Shown: positions 1 through 7,317 of the stretch, piece after piece
Position numbering within the stretch: position 1 is the stretch's first letter
Layout of the letters: the number at the start of each line of letters is the position of its first letter
Origin: Bellilinea sp034411135
GTDB lineage: Bacteria > Chloroflexota > Anaerolineae > Anaerolineales > Anaerolineaceae
Length of the DNA: 12,330 nt
Assembly: GCA_034411135.1 (NCBI GenBank)
Contig: DAOUMN010000014.1
Coordinates: 1-12,330, forward strand
Reading direction: 5' to 3'
Position numbers and translations under genes: made by a program
The notes under the pieces: model-generated
What the model was told of the DNA's origin: nothing
Database searches by the model: none
What the model saw: only the letters and a program-made list of their open reading frames with translations

Positions 1-2
1 CA

Positions 3-989
3 TTGAGTATCCAGTTCTCCCGCGGTTGTCCGTATGATTGTGATTTTTGCAACATCACTGCCATGTTGGGGCATTATCCACGTACCAAGAGCAAGGGCCA
101 GATCCTTTACGAGCTGGATGAGATGTACCGTTTGGGTTGGCGGCGTAACATTTTTTTTGTGGATGATAATTTCATAGGTAATCGTCGCCAGTTGAAAGAA
201 GAGATTCTGCCCGCATTGATCGAATGGCGGAAAGGTAAAAAAGGCTGTAATTTTCTCACTGAAGCCTCGATTAACCTGGCAGACGACCCGGTATTGATGG
301 ATTTGATGACCCGGGCGGGTTTTGTGTCGGTTTTTGTAGGTATAGAGACGCCGGAAGATGAGGGGCTTGCGGAGTGTAATAAAAAACAAAATCGGCACCG
401 TAACTTGCTCCAATCGGTTGAGGTGTTGCACCGAAACGGCTTACAGGTAATGGGTGGATTTATCGTCGGTTTCGACAGCGACGGGCTTAATGTATTCCAA
501 AAACAGGCCGAATTCATTCAAAAAAGCGGGATTGTGACAGCCATGGTGGGCATCCTGCAAGCCCCTTTTGGCACCAAATTATACGAACGAATGGAACATG
601 AGGGGCGTTTGGTCAAGGAAATGACCGGTAACAATACCAGCGGATCAACCAATATCATTCCAAAGATGGGGTTGGAGCGATTACAACAGGGCTATCAGAC
701 TCTGTTGGCTGAAATCTACAAACCGGAAGGGTTTTATCGTCGGGTGAGGACATTCCTGGAAACCTATAAATTACCGCAATCCTCGGTTTACCTGCAAGCG
801 GAGGAGATCGTTGCGTTTTTCAAATCGATCTGGGAGTTGGGGATCAAAGGCAAAGAGCGTTTGGAGTATTGGCGCTTGTTTTTCTGGACATTGTTTCGTT
901 ACCCACGTAAATTTGCCCTGGCGATTACCCTGGCGATCTATGGTTATCATTTTCGCAATGTGTTTGAAGCCACGGCGCCCTCGCAATAA
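3..989 (+). CDS. Radical SAM protein, probably B12-binding type with C-terminal DUF4070-like region (5' partial)
   Basis: The 3' part of a radical SAM enzyme whose beginning lies left of the window, so the first codon here is internal and not a start. The cluster motif CPYDCDFC (C9, C13, C16 of the visible part) is the C-x3-C-x2-C that binds the 4Fe-4S cluster used to cleave S-adenosylmethionine. Further marks of the TIM-barrel fold are FVDDNF near residue 52, GIETP at 113-117 and GFIVGFDSD at 152-160. In relatives with this sequence style, a cobalamin-binding domain comes first and a DUF4070-like region follows the barrel. The missing 5' end would carry the former and residues from about 180 on look like the latter. 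The substrate cannot be told from sequence. The gene is probably not part of the following mre operon, because a terminator-like hairpin and a new promoter separate them. Confidence 0.88.
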   Translation: MSIQFSRGCPYDCDFCNITAMLGHYPRTKSKGQILYELDEMYRLGWRRNIFFVDDNFIGNRRQLKEEILPALIEWRKGKKGCNFLTEASINLADDPVLMDLMTRAGFVSVFVGIETPEDEGLAECNKKQNRHRNLLQSVEVLHRNGLQVMGGFIVGFDSDGLNVFQKQAEFIQKSGIVTAMVGILQAPFGTKLYERMEHEGRLVKEMTGNNTSGSTNIIPKMGLERLQQGYQTLLAEIYKPEGFYRRVRTFLETYKLPQSSVYLQAEEIVAFFKSIWELGIKGKERLEYWRLFFWTLFRYPRKFALAITLAIYGYHFRNVFEATAPSQ

Positions 990-1010
990 ACAATTGCGGT
1001 AGATATGATA

Positions 1011-1065
1011 GAATCAGGAGTTTGTCTGCTTTAGACAGATCAGACAATCTCCCGATTTTTCTTTT
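1011..1065 (+). terminator. Probable intrinsic terminator after the radical SAM gene
   Basis: A long imperfect hairpin. TTGTCTG (1022-1028) pairs with CAGACAA (1041-1047) around a 12-base loop. Below it, after one T-T mismatch, GGAG (1017-1020) pairs with CTCC (1049-1052). After one A-C mismatch, GAATC (1011-1015) pairs with GATTT (1054-1058) with one G-T wobble. The 3' side runs into a T-rich tract, five T, C, then four T (1056-1065). It lies 22 bases after the radical SAM stop and before the mreB promoter, so it fits a terminator for the upstream gene. The lower stem shares bases with the T tract, which makes the exact release point uncertain. A regulatory hairpin is the alternative reading. 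Confidence 0.62.
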
Positions 1066-1095
1066 CAACCAATCGAATCGCGCCCAAAGGCTCTA

Positions 1096-1104
1096 TGGTA
1101 TAAT
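1096..1104 (+). promoter_or_regulatory. mreB operon promoter (extended -10)
   Basis: TGGTATAAT is a perfect -10 hexamer (1099-1104) preceded by the TGn of an extended -10. No good -35 hexamer lies 16-18 bases upstream, which extended -10 promoters tolerate. Transcription would begin near 1111 and give a leader of about 49 bases before the TTG at 1160. It sits inside the longer reading frame that could be drawn from 1022, so it argues against that start. Confidence 0.7.
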
Positions 1105-1147
1105 TTTTAACGATTGGCAGTTAATACTAAAACCCCAAAATCGGGAT

Positions 1148-1153
1148 GAGGAG
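1148..1153 (+). promoter_or_regulatory. Ribosome binding site that sets the mreB start
   Basis: GAGGAG lies 6 bases before the TTG at 1160, an ideal Shine-Dalgarno spacing. It decides the start in favour of 1160. The in-frame TTG at 1022 has AGGAG only one base before it, and that AGGAG is part of the terminator hairpin. Confidence 0.8.
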
Positions 1154-1159
1154 AACATT

Positions 1160-2221
1160 TTGGCTTTCAATCCTTTCAACTGGCTGATGGGATTGTTTTC
1201 ACTGGACATTGGAATCGATCTAGGAACTGCCAATACCCTGGTCAATGTCCGTGGCAAAGGCATCGTCATCAATGAACCCTCCTGGGTGGCTATTGACAAG
1301 CGCTCCAGGCGTCCCCTTGCAATCGGTTTACAGGCAAAAGAGATGGTCGGACGTACCCCTGCCAATGTGATTGCCGTTCGCCCACTACGCGATGGGGTAA
1401 TCTCCGAATTTGAAATCACCCAAGCTATGCTTGGTTATTTCATTGGTAAAGCCCACCAGCAGTCGGTTGTGCCAATGCCGCGCCCTCGGGTAGTGGTGGG
1501 TATCCCCTCTGGTGCAACTGAAGTAGAAAAACGCGCGGTTTACGACGCAGCCATGTCTGCTGGTGCGCGTGAAACCTATTTGATTGAAGAACCGCGTGCC
1601 GCGGCTCTGGGTGCTGGTTTACCAGTCTCGGAGGTGCAGGGCAGCATGGTGGTGGACATTGGTGGTGGAACGACCGAAGTGGCTATCATTTCGATGGGTG
1701 GGATTGTCGTTTCCCGTTCTTTGCGGGTTGCGGGTGATGAGATGGATCAGGATATCATCCAGTATGTCCGCAACAAGTACAATTTGTTCATCGGTGAGCG
1801 CATGGCAGAACTGGTAAAGATGCAAATAGGCTCCGCTTATCCTCTGCCCAGCGAAAAGACCGTAACCGTGCGTGGGCGAAACCTGGTAAGTGGGTTGCCG
1901 GAAAGCCTGGAAATCTCCTCGGTGGAAATTCGTGAAGGGATTGCCGGTTCAGTTCAGGTGATCGTGGATACCATCAAGGATGCAATCGACGAAGCTCCGC
2001 CTGAAATCGTCGCCGATTTGATCGAAAATGGTATTTGCCTTGCAGGCGGCGGTGCGCAACTGCAAGGACTGGTGGAACGTCTGGCGGATGAATTGCATCT
2101 ACGGGTTTGGGTCGCCGAGGATCCAATGACCTGCGTAGCGCGTGGTGCAGGTATGATTCTCGAAGACCTGGATAAATACGAGGATTTTCTGGTCGGTCTC
2201 GACCGCACCGGCATACGTTAA
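1160..2221 (+). CDS. mreB: Rod-shape actin homologue MreB
   Basis: A bacterial actin that polymerises with ATP along the inner membrane and guides the elongation machinery (MreC, MreD, RodA, PBP2). From the TTG at 1160 it has 353 residues, close to the usual 330-350. The actin-fold nucleotide motifs are in order: phosphate 1 at GIDLGTANT (18-26), VVVGIPSGAT (111-120), EEPRAAALGAGLP (143-155), phosphate 2 at VVDIGGGTTE (164-173) and the adenosine loop LAGGGAQ (294-300). The first residues, MAFNPFNWLMGLF, look like the short membrane-binding start of MreB. The reading frame stays open back to 1022, but the 46 extra codons would cross a terminator-like hairpin and the promoter and add low-complexity sequence unknown in MreB. 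The start at 1160 is therefore preferred. It heads the operon, 49 bases before mreC. A second MreB-like paralogue elsewhere in the genome cannot be excluded. Confidence 0.96.
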   Translation: MAFNPFNWLMGLFSLDIGIDLGTANTLVNVRGKGIVINEPSWVAIDKRSRRPLAIGLQAKEMVGRTPANVIAVRPLRDGVISEFEITQAMLGYFIGKAHQQSVVPMPRPRVVVGIPSGATEVEKRAVYDAAMSAGARETYLIEEPRAAALGAGLPVSEVQGSMVVDIGGGTTEVAIISMGGIVVSRSLRVAGDEMDQDIIQYVRNKYNLFIGERMAELVKMQIGSAYPLPSEKTVTVRGRNLVSGLPESLEISSVEIREGIAGSVQVIVDTIKDAIDEAPPEIVADLIENGICLAGGGAQLQGLVERLADELHLRVWVAEDPMTCVARGAGMILEDLDKYEDFLVGLDRTGIR

Positions 2222-2241
2222 TCATTTCCTTAAGTTCTGTT

Positions 2242-2261
2242 CCGCCGCTTGGCGGTAAAAT
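2242..2261 (+). promoter_or_regulatory. Small hairpin and -10-like element before mreC
   Basis: In the mreB-mreC gap, CCGCC (2242-2246) and GGCGG (2251-2255) form a perfect 5-bp stem with a GCTT loop. TAAAAT (2256-2261), five of six matches to the -10 consensus, follows directly. Only 9 bases separate it from the mreC ATG, so a transcript starting there would be nearly leaderless. No convincing -35 or TGn is present. The stem alone is weak, and there is no T tract to make it a terminator. Confidence 0.35.
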
Positions 2262-2270
2262 ATTCCAAGA

Positions 2271-3119
2271 ATGAGAGCATCTGGATCGCGCTTCTGGCAG
2301 ACAACGACCCTTGCCCTGGTTGTTGTTGGAATCATCATCTTTGCGTTGAGCGGCTATATGGCACCGCTGTTCAGCACAGTGCTCAAACCGATGGTTAACG
2401 TACAGGAATGGCTGGCGACCCGCTACATGGCGATCTACGAATTTGTGACTGTACCACGGGACATTGCCAGCCTGCGAGCGCGTAACCAGCAATTGGAGCA
2501 GGAAGTCACCAGTCTGCAGGCGCAGATCATTGAGTTGCAGCAACAACTCCGTGAAGCACAGGTGCTGTACGCGCTCCTCGATTTTGCCCGTTCCAACCCG
2601 CAAGGTGGTCAATATGTGGCAGCGGCTGTGATTGGGCGCGACCCAAACCCTTTCCTTCGTTATATCTTTATCGATCGTGGCTCGGATGATGGACTGAGGC
2701 GTGGAATGCCAGTGATTACCAACCAGGGACTGGTGGGGCAGGTGGATGCTGTCACGTCTTCAGCGGCGCGGGTTCGCCTGATTACCGACCCGGCTTCGAT
2801 TGTCAATGTGCGCATTGAGCCGCACCGCAGCGACGCTCAATTGTTGGGCTCAGTTACGGGAGATTTGACGGTTGGAATGATCTCACAAGACGCCCCGCTG
2901 CAAAATGGTGATCTGGTTTTGACCTCTGGGCTTGGTGGCACGTTCCCCGCCGATATCTTGATCGGCCAAGTAACCTCGGTGCGTAAAGCTACGAATGAGT
3001 TGTTCCAGTCTGCGGCGGTACAACCGGTGGTTAATTTCACCACGCTTCAAGCAGTGTTGGTTATCACAAATTTCCGACCGGTTAACTTTACGCCATTGAT
3101 CCCAACGCCATCCCCCTGA
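2271..3119 (+). CDS. mreC: Rod-shape-determining protein MreC
   Basis: A bitopic membrane protein of the elongation complex. Its outer part is known to contact and activate PBP2 and to link MreB to RodA-PBP2. The 282 residues show the family layout: a short basic N-terminus, one membrane helix (about 13-31), a Gln/Glu-rich coiled coil (about 64-103, with QQLEQEVTSLQAQ) for dimerisation, then the beta-barrel domains. The family signature GRDPNPFLRYIFIDRGSDDG (122-141) is followed by GMPVITNQGLVGQV (145-158) and GDLVLTSGLGGTFP (213-226). The tail is proline-rich (PLIPTPSP). No Shine-Dalgarno sequence precedes the ATG. The membrane helix begins soon after it, which supports this start. It may be made from a leaderless transcript as well as the operon message. 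It has no cysteine. Its stop lies 5 bases before mreD. Confidence 0.94.
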   Translation: MRASGSRFWQTTTLALVVVGIIIFALSGYMAPLFSTVLKPMVNVQEWLATRYMAIYEFVTVPRDIASLRARNQQLEQEVTSLQAQIIELQQQLREAQVLYALLDFARSNPQGGQYVAAAVIGRDPNPFLRYIFIDRGSDDGLRRGMPVITNQGLVGQVDAVTSSAARVRLITDPASIVNVRIEPHRSDAQLLGSVTGDLTVGMISQDAPLQNGDLVLTSGLGGTFPADILIGQVTSVRKATNELFQSAAVQPVVNFTTLQAVLVITNFRPVNFTPLIPTPSP

Positions 3120-3124
3120 TTGGC

Positions 3125-3625
3125 ATGTTGATATCCCTGCTCGCCGTCCCAGTTTTTACCGTGTTATTGATGCTGCAGCTTGCTGTGGTCAGCCGGCTGC
3201 CATTGCTGCAAGGAACTGCTGACCTGCTGTTAGTCTTTGCTATCGCATGGGCGTTACATGACCGGGTGCGCCATGCCTGGCAATGGGCTGCCATCGCTGG
3301 GGCAGGGGTAACTTTGGTTTCGGCAACGCCGCTCTACGCACCAATGGCGGGATATCTGCTTGCATGCGGATTTGCCCGCCTGCTGCGCCGACAGGTTTGG
3401 CAAACTCCCATCCTGGCGATGTTGTTGACGACTTTTGTGGGTACAATTGGATATCATGGAATATCGATTATCGCCCTTTTCGTCTCCGGTGTGTCGCTGC
3501 CGTTGCAAGACAGCCTGTCTCTGGTAACATTGCCCAGTACCTTGCTTAATCTCATTTTTGCCTTACCGGTCTTTGTGTTGGTCAATGACCTGGCGCACTG
3601 GATATATCCGATGCAAACTGTATAA
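3125..3625 (+). CDS. mreD: Rod-shape-determining membrane protein MreD
   Basis: A small integral membrane protein that partners MreC in the elongation complex. MreD is poorly conserved, so the call rests on size (166 residues), hydrophobicity and position between mreC and mrdA. Predicted membrane helices lie at about 2-22, 27-45, 52-70, 74-87, 94-123 (possibly two) and 136-160, in line with the five or six helices of the family. Charged loops such as RLLRRQ (85-90) separate them. There is no Shine-Dalgarno sequence. The ATG comes 5 bases after the mreC stop and the gene ends 3 bases before mrdA, so translation probably depends on coupling to the upstream gene. Hydrophobic content and the ABC order make another family unlikely. 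Confidence 0.88.
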   Translation: MLISLLAVPVFTVLLMLQLAVVSRLPLLQGTADLLLVFAIAWALHDRVRHAWQWAAIAGAGVTLVSATPLYAPMAGYLLACGFARLLRRQVWQTPILAMLLTTFVGTIGYHGISIIALFVSGVSLPLQDSLSLVTLPSTLLNLIFALPVFVLVNDLAHWIYPMQTV

Positions 3626-3628
3626 AAA

Positions 3629-5728
3629 ATGACTACAGAAAGAAACGAGCCTGTTGCAGTCCTGAGTGGTTGGCGGATGTTAATCACATATCTTATGTTG
3701 GGGGGAGTGGTTGGTTTTTACCTGGTGCGGTTGTTCTCCATTCAGATACTCGGTGCGGAAACCTATCAAATCCGAGCGGAGGATAATCGTACCAACATTG
3801 TTCGGCTACCCACCCAACGTGGTTTCATATATGACCGCAATGGGGTGGTATTGGCGCGCAATATCGCTTCCTTTAACGTTGTTATTACCCCTGCCAACCT
3901 ACCGGCGGATGAAGGCGCCGTGCAGGAGGTTTACCGCCAGCTGTCTGCGCTGATCAATGTGCCGGTGAACAACGGCGAAATCAATGCTGAAACTGTGCGC
4001 AATTTCACCCCCTGTCTGAATGACCTGGGAATTGCCCAAATCGTATTCATTGGCGATTCGCTGGCGCCGTATAACCCCGTTCGCGTCCGCTGTAACATCG
4101 ATGAAACCACAGCAAAAGTCATTCGGGAAAAGAGCGTCGATTTGCCGGGGGTTGATATCGAAATTGAGCCGATCCGCGACTACCCAACGGGTGTTTTAAC
4201 CTCCACAGTGGTGGGATTTTTGGGTCCCATTCCAGCCATTGAGCAGGAATACTGGCAAAGTCTGGGTTTTGTGGCTAACCGAGATAAGGTTGGATATGCG
4301 GGTGTAGAAAACAGCCTGAACGATGTTTTGATTGGAAAAAATGGTCAACGGGTGGTGGAAGTGGACAACGCCGGCAAGATATTGCGAGATGTCGAGCCGC
4401 CGGTAGATGCAGTGCCCGGCAATAATGTTCATCTGACCATTGACGTGCGCCTTCAATCAGCCGCGCGGGCTGCCCTGTTGAACAATATGCGGTTTTACAA
4501 CACCCGAGTTGGCGATCCGGACCGGTACACCCAGGGGGTGGTCATCGTGATGGATGTGCGCACGGGTGAAATCCTCGCCATGGTTTCGCATCCAACCTTC
4601 GAAAATAACCGTATGGCGCGTTTCATCCCGGCATATTATTACGATCAGCTCAGCCGCGATCCCGCCCGCCCGTTGTTCAATCACGCCATTTCTGCTGAGC
4701 ATTCGCCGGGATCGGTGTACAAGCTGGCGACTGCCATTGGCGCGCTGAATGAGCGGGTAGTCACCCCTGAACAGGTTATTTTCGATCCCGGGGTCATCAA
4801 GTTGGAGCAGCGTTTTTCACCGAACGATCCGCGTCCGCGGTTTCAAGAGTATGTCTGTTATACCTACAAAACCACCGGCGCCGGGCATGGTGATGTCGAT
4901 TTTGTCCGCGGGGTGGGTGTTTCTTGCAATGTTTATTTTTACAAACTTGGCGGTGGTTTTGAAAGTGAAGTTCCCAATGGGGGGCTTGGTGTATGGCGAC
5001 TGAAAGAATATGCCCAGGCTTTGGGTTATGGACGTACCTTTGGGATTGAACTGCCGGGCGAGGCGGATGGTTTGGTGCCTGACCCGAACTGGAAACGCCG
5101 ATCGCAAGGGGAAAACTGGGCAACCGGCGATACCTACCTTGCCGCCGTCGGCGAAGGCTATGACCTGGCAACGCCGCTGCAAGTATTGGTATCCGCGGCG
5201 ACGATTGCCAACAATGGAAGAATGATGAAGCCCACCCTCATCCACGAGATAACCAACAGCGAAGGCGAGGTGGTGCGCCCCTTCGAGCCTCAGATGATCT
5301 GGGACATTACCAAGGACCCGGTGATCAATATTTACGATGAAAAATTTTTCCAGACAGGGGAAAAAAAGACCGTCGAGCCGTGGGTACTGGAAGAGGTGCG
5401 CAAGGGGATGCGCTATACCGTTGTAGACGGTACAGTGGCATTGATTTTCAGAGGTGCCAGTTTTGAATCGGCTGGAAAAACCGGAACAGCCGAGTATTGC
5501 GATCCCATTGCCCGCGAGAAGGGCATTTGCCAGCCGGGCAACTGGCCTTCTCATGCCTGGTACGTGGGATTTGCTCCATACAACAATCCTGAAATCGCGG
5601 TGGTTACTTTTGTGTATAATGGTGGCGAAGGGGCTGTACTGGCAGGACCGGTTGTTCGGCGGGTGATGGAAGCCTATTTCGCGCTGAAACAGATCGATTC
5701 CGGAGAAGGGGAAGGGATTGCCCCGTGA
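3629..5728 (+). CDS. mrdA: Penicillin-binding protein 2, class B transpeptidase of elongation
   Basis: It cross-links new peptidoglycan outside the membrane and works with the RodA glycosyltransferase. At 699 residues it is somewhat longer than the roughly 630 of E. coli PBP2. It has a short cytoplasmic start, one membrane helix (about 17-38), a dimerisation/pedestal domain beginning with PTQRGFIYDRNG (61-72), and a transpeptidase domain from about 290. The three active-site motifs are intact: S362-V-Y-K365 (acylated serine), S432-C-N434 and K617-T-G619. RTFGIELPGEADG (469-481) is also typical. Six cysteines, all outside the membrane, are at 129, 155, 410, 433, 624 and 634. The last two flank a short insertion just after KTGTAE. 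There is no Shine-Dalgarno site and the ATG is 3 bases after the mreD stop, so coupled translation is likely. A division PBP3 is less likely because mreBCD, rodA and the Min genes surround it. Confidence 0.93.
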   Translation: MTTERNEPVAVLSGWRMLITYLMLGGVVGFYLVRLFSIQILGAETYQIRAEDNRTNIVRLPTQRGFIYDRNGVVLARNIASFNVVITPANLPADEGAVQEVYRQLSALINVPVNNGEINAETVRNFTPCLNDLGIAQIVFIGDSLAPYNPVRVRCNIDETTAKVIREKSVDLPGVDIEIEPIRDYPTGVLTSTVVGFLGPIPAIEQEYWQSLGFVANRDKVGYAGVENSLNDVLIGKNGQRVVEVDNAGKILRDVEPPVDAVPGNNVHLTIDVRLQSAARAALLNNMRFYNTRVGDPDRYTQGVVIVMDVRTGEILAMVSHPTFENNRMARFIPAYYYDQLSRDPARPLFNHAISAEHSPGSVYKLATAIGALNERVVTPEQVIFDPGVIKLEQRFSPNDPRPRFQEYVCYTYKTTGAGHGDVDFVRGVGVSCNVYFYKLGGGFESEVPNGGLGVWRLKEYAQALGYGRTFGIELPGEADGLVPDPNWKRRSQGENWATGDTYLAAVGEGYDLATPLQVLVSAATIANNGRMMKPTLIHEITNSEGEVVRPFEPQMIWDITKDPVINIYDEKFFQTGEKKTVEPWVLEEVRKGMRYTVVDGTVALIFRGASFESAGKTGTAEYCDPIAREKGICQPGNWPSHAWYVGFAPYNNPEIAVVTFVYNGGEGAVLAGPVVRRVMEAYFALKQIDSGEGEGIAP

Positions 5729-5753
5729 TTCGAGCGGCGGCTTTTACCGGCTT

Positions 5754-5762
5754 TGCTATAAT
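5754..5762 (+). promoter_or_regulatory. Internal promoter for minC (extended -10, near-leaderless)
   Basis: TGCTATAAT is a perfect extended -10 (hexamer 5757-5762) in the 42-base gap after mrdA. Eight bases separate it from the minC ATG at 5771, so transcription starting the usual 7 or so bases after the hexamer would begin about 2 bases before the start codon. No Shine-Dalgarno sequence lies between. The -35 region has no match. Confidence 0.6.
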
Positions 5763-5770
5763 TAGCCCAT

Positions 5771-6499
5771 ATGATTACACGAGCAACTGACCAAGATGAA
5801 AAATCGGCTGCCACGCAGCCGGTTGAGAAGGATGGCGGAATTACAATTAAGGGCATTCGCGAAGGGTTGCTGGTAACCTTGAGTGAAGGTGACTGGGATA
5901 TGCTGCAAGCCAGGCTGCTCAAGCAGATTGAGGAACGAGGAGCCTTCTTCCGCGGTGCGCGTCTGGCATTGGATGTGGGCAACCGAATTTTGCATGCTGC
6001 TGAAATGGGCGCGCTGCGTGACCGGCTGTCTGACCGGGAGATTTCACTGTGGGCTGTAATCAGCCTCTCGCCGGTAACCGAACAAACCGCGCGGGTTTTG
6101 GGATTGGCAACGCGGTTATCCACCCCCAAACCGGAGCGGGTTATCCGTCAGAGTGATACCCAACTGCCTGGTGAAGATGCTATTTTGATCCAGCGCACAC
6201 TGCGATCCGGTTATCGCGTTTCTACCCACGGACATGTTGTCGTCATTGGGGATGTCAACCCGGGTGCGGAAATTATTGCCGACGGGAATGTGGTAGTGTG
6301 GGGGCGGTTACGCGGGAGTGTTCATGCCGGTGCACAAGGAAATGAGAAGAGCGTGGTGTGTGCCCTGGAAATGAATCCCACCCAAATGCGCATAGCCAAT
6401 ATCTTTTATGCGCCGCCGCCAAAAAAGAAAGCCAAAGGTGCTGAGTTGGCGCGAATCGAGAAAAATGAAATTATTACCGAATTATGGAACTTGAAATAA
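5771..6499 (+). CDS. minC: Septum site-determining protein MinC
   Basis: The FtsZ inhibitor of the Min system, carried to the membrane by MinD. The 242 residues show an unconserved Asp/Glu/Lys-rich start (1-22), an N-terminal FtsZ-acting domain (about 23-115, with LALDVGNRIL at 65-74), a linker (about 116-138), and the C-terminal beta-helix that dimerises and binds MinD. The latter carries RTLRSGYRV (142-150), where E. coli has the conserved RSGQ, and then GDVNPGAEIIADGNV (160-174) and WGRLRGSVHAG (177-187). A lysine-rich tail (PPPKKKAK, 215-222) and a predicted helix end the protein. The ATG has no Shine-Dalgarno site but sits just after a consensus -10. It is 12 bases upstream of minD in the same operon. 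Confidence 0.93.
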   Translation: MITRATDQDEKSAATQPVEKDGGITIKGIREGLLVTLSEGDWDMLQARLLKQIEERGAFFRGARLALDVGNRILHAAEMGALRDRLSDREISLWAVISLSPVTEQTARVLGLATRLSTPKPERVIRQSDTQLPGEDAILIQRTLRSGYRVSTHGHVVVIGDVNPGAEIIADGNVVVWGRLRGSVHAGAQGNEKSVVCALEMNPTQMRIANIFYAPPPKKKAKGAELARIEKNEIITELWNLK

Positions 6500-6511
6500 G
6501 GTGGGAGGAGA

Positions 6512-7315
6512 ATGACAGCCAAAGTATTGACGATCACATCCGGAAAGGGCGGGGTTGGGAAAACGACTACCACCGCCAACATCGCCGTCGCTCTGGCGAA
6601 TCTTGCGCACAAAGTAGTATGCATCGATGCGGATATCGGTTTACGCAATCTGGATGTTGTTTTGGGATTGGAAAACCGCATTGTCTATGATTTGGTAGAT
6701 GTTGTTGAAGGGCGCTGCCGTTTACGCCAGGCGATGATCCGTGATAAACGGCTGCCGGAATTGTACCTGATCCCTGCCGCACAAACCCGTGATAAAAACG
6801 CTGTCTCGCCCAGCGATATGGTTCGATTGTGTGACGAACTGCGATCCGATGTTGATTGGATCTTAATCGATTCACCGGCCGGAATTGAGCGCGGTTTCCG
6901 CAACGCAATTGCTCCGGCAGACGTGGTCATGGTGGTCACCAATCCGGAGGTTTCCGCCGTGCGTGATGCCGATCGGATTATCGGCTTAATTGAAGCAGAA
7001 GAGAAAGGGCCTGCGCGGCTGGTGCTCAACCGGGTCAATATGAGTCTGATCAAACGTGGCGATATGCTCAACGCCGAGGACGTTCTTGAACTGCTGGCGG
7101 TTGAGTTGATCGGGGTCATTCCGGAGGATGAAAGTGTGGTCGTTTCGACTAACCGCGGTCAGCCGGTTGCGTTGGATGGTAAGAGCAAGGCAGGTTTGGC
7201 ATTCCAGAACATTGCGCGACGCTTGAACGGGGAGAAAGTTCCTTTTCTTAACCTGGAGGAAAAGGACGGATTTTTCAACCGTTTGAGCCGCGTGTTCCGT
7301 GGAGGAGGTGCTTGA
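6512..7315 (+). CDS. minD: Septum site-determining ATPase MinD
   Basis: The membrane-cycling ATPase that recruits MinC and is released by MinE. It has 267 residues, about the family size. The deviant Walker A motif KGGVGKTT (12-19) has both the signature lysine K12 and K17. DADIGLRNLD (39-48) and the Walker B region ILIDSPAGIE (117-126) follow. PEVSAVRDADR (145-155) is another hallmark of MinD as opposed to general ParA proteins. Residues 250-263 (KDGFFNRLSRVFRG) form the amphipathic membrane-targeting helix. A strong Shine-Dalgarno (GGGAGG, AGGAG, 6503-6510) lies very close to the ATG. The C-terminal Gly-Gly-Gly-Ala is encoded by the bases that also serve as the minE ribosome binding site. 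Confidence 0.96.
   Translation: MTAKVLTITSGKGGVGKTTTTANIAVALANLAHKVVCIDADIGLRNLDVVLGLENRIVYDLVDVVEGRCRLRQAMIRDKRLPELYLIPAAQTRDKNAVSPSDMVRLCDELRSDVDWILIDSPAGIERGFRNAIAPADVVMVVTNPEVSAVRDADRIIGLIEAEEKGPARLVLNRVNMSLIKRGDMLNAEDVLELLAVELIGVIPEDESVVVSTNRGQPVALDGKSKAGLAFQNIARRLNGEKVPFLNLEEKDGFFNRLSRVFRGGGA
7301..7308 (+). promoter_or_regulatory. minE ribosome binding site inside the end of minD
   Basis: GGAGGAGG is a strong Shine-Dalgarno sequence. It is 9 bases from the ATG at 7318 but only 3 from the in-frame TTG at 7312, which supports ATG as the start. In minD the same bases encode the C-terminal glycines. Confidence 0.75.
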
Positions 7316-7317
7316 TC

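Noticed and set aside
1003..1014. TATGAT and TAGAAT as a second -10 upstream of mreB
   Set aside because: No -35 is in place, and transcription from there would run into the terminator-like hairpin.
1022..1159. An N-terminal extension of MreB from the TTG at 1022
   Set aside because: It is crossed by a hairpin with a T tract and by a consensus -10, its AGGAG is only one base from the TTG, and the extra residues are unlike MreB.
1974..2612. A 212-codon open frame on the minus strand across the mreB-mreC junction
   Set aside because: It is antisense to conserved parts of both genes, and its translation has mixed low-complexity character with no family resemblance.
3619..3628. TATAAA before mrdA as a leaderless -10
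   Set aside because: Only 2 bases separate it from the ATG, so transcription would start inside the coding region. Coupling to mreD explains the lack of a ribosome binding site.
4817..5554. A 245-codon open frame on the minus strand inside mrdA
   Set aside because: It lies fully opposite the conserved transpeptidase domain of PBP2. It shows no recognisable motif and its open frame follows from the codon pattern of mrdA.
7312..7317. A TTG start for minE two codons upstream
   Set aside because: The ribosome binding site is only 3 bases away, against 9 for the ATG at 7318, and the ATG gives the typical MinE N-terminus.
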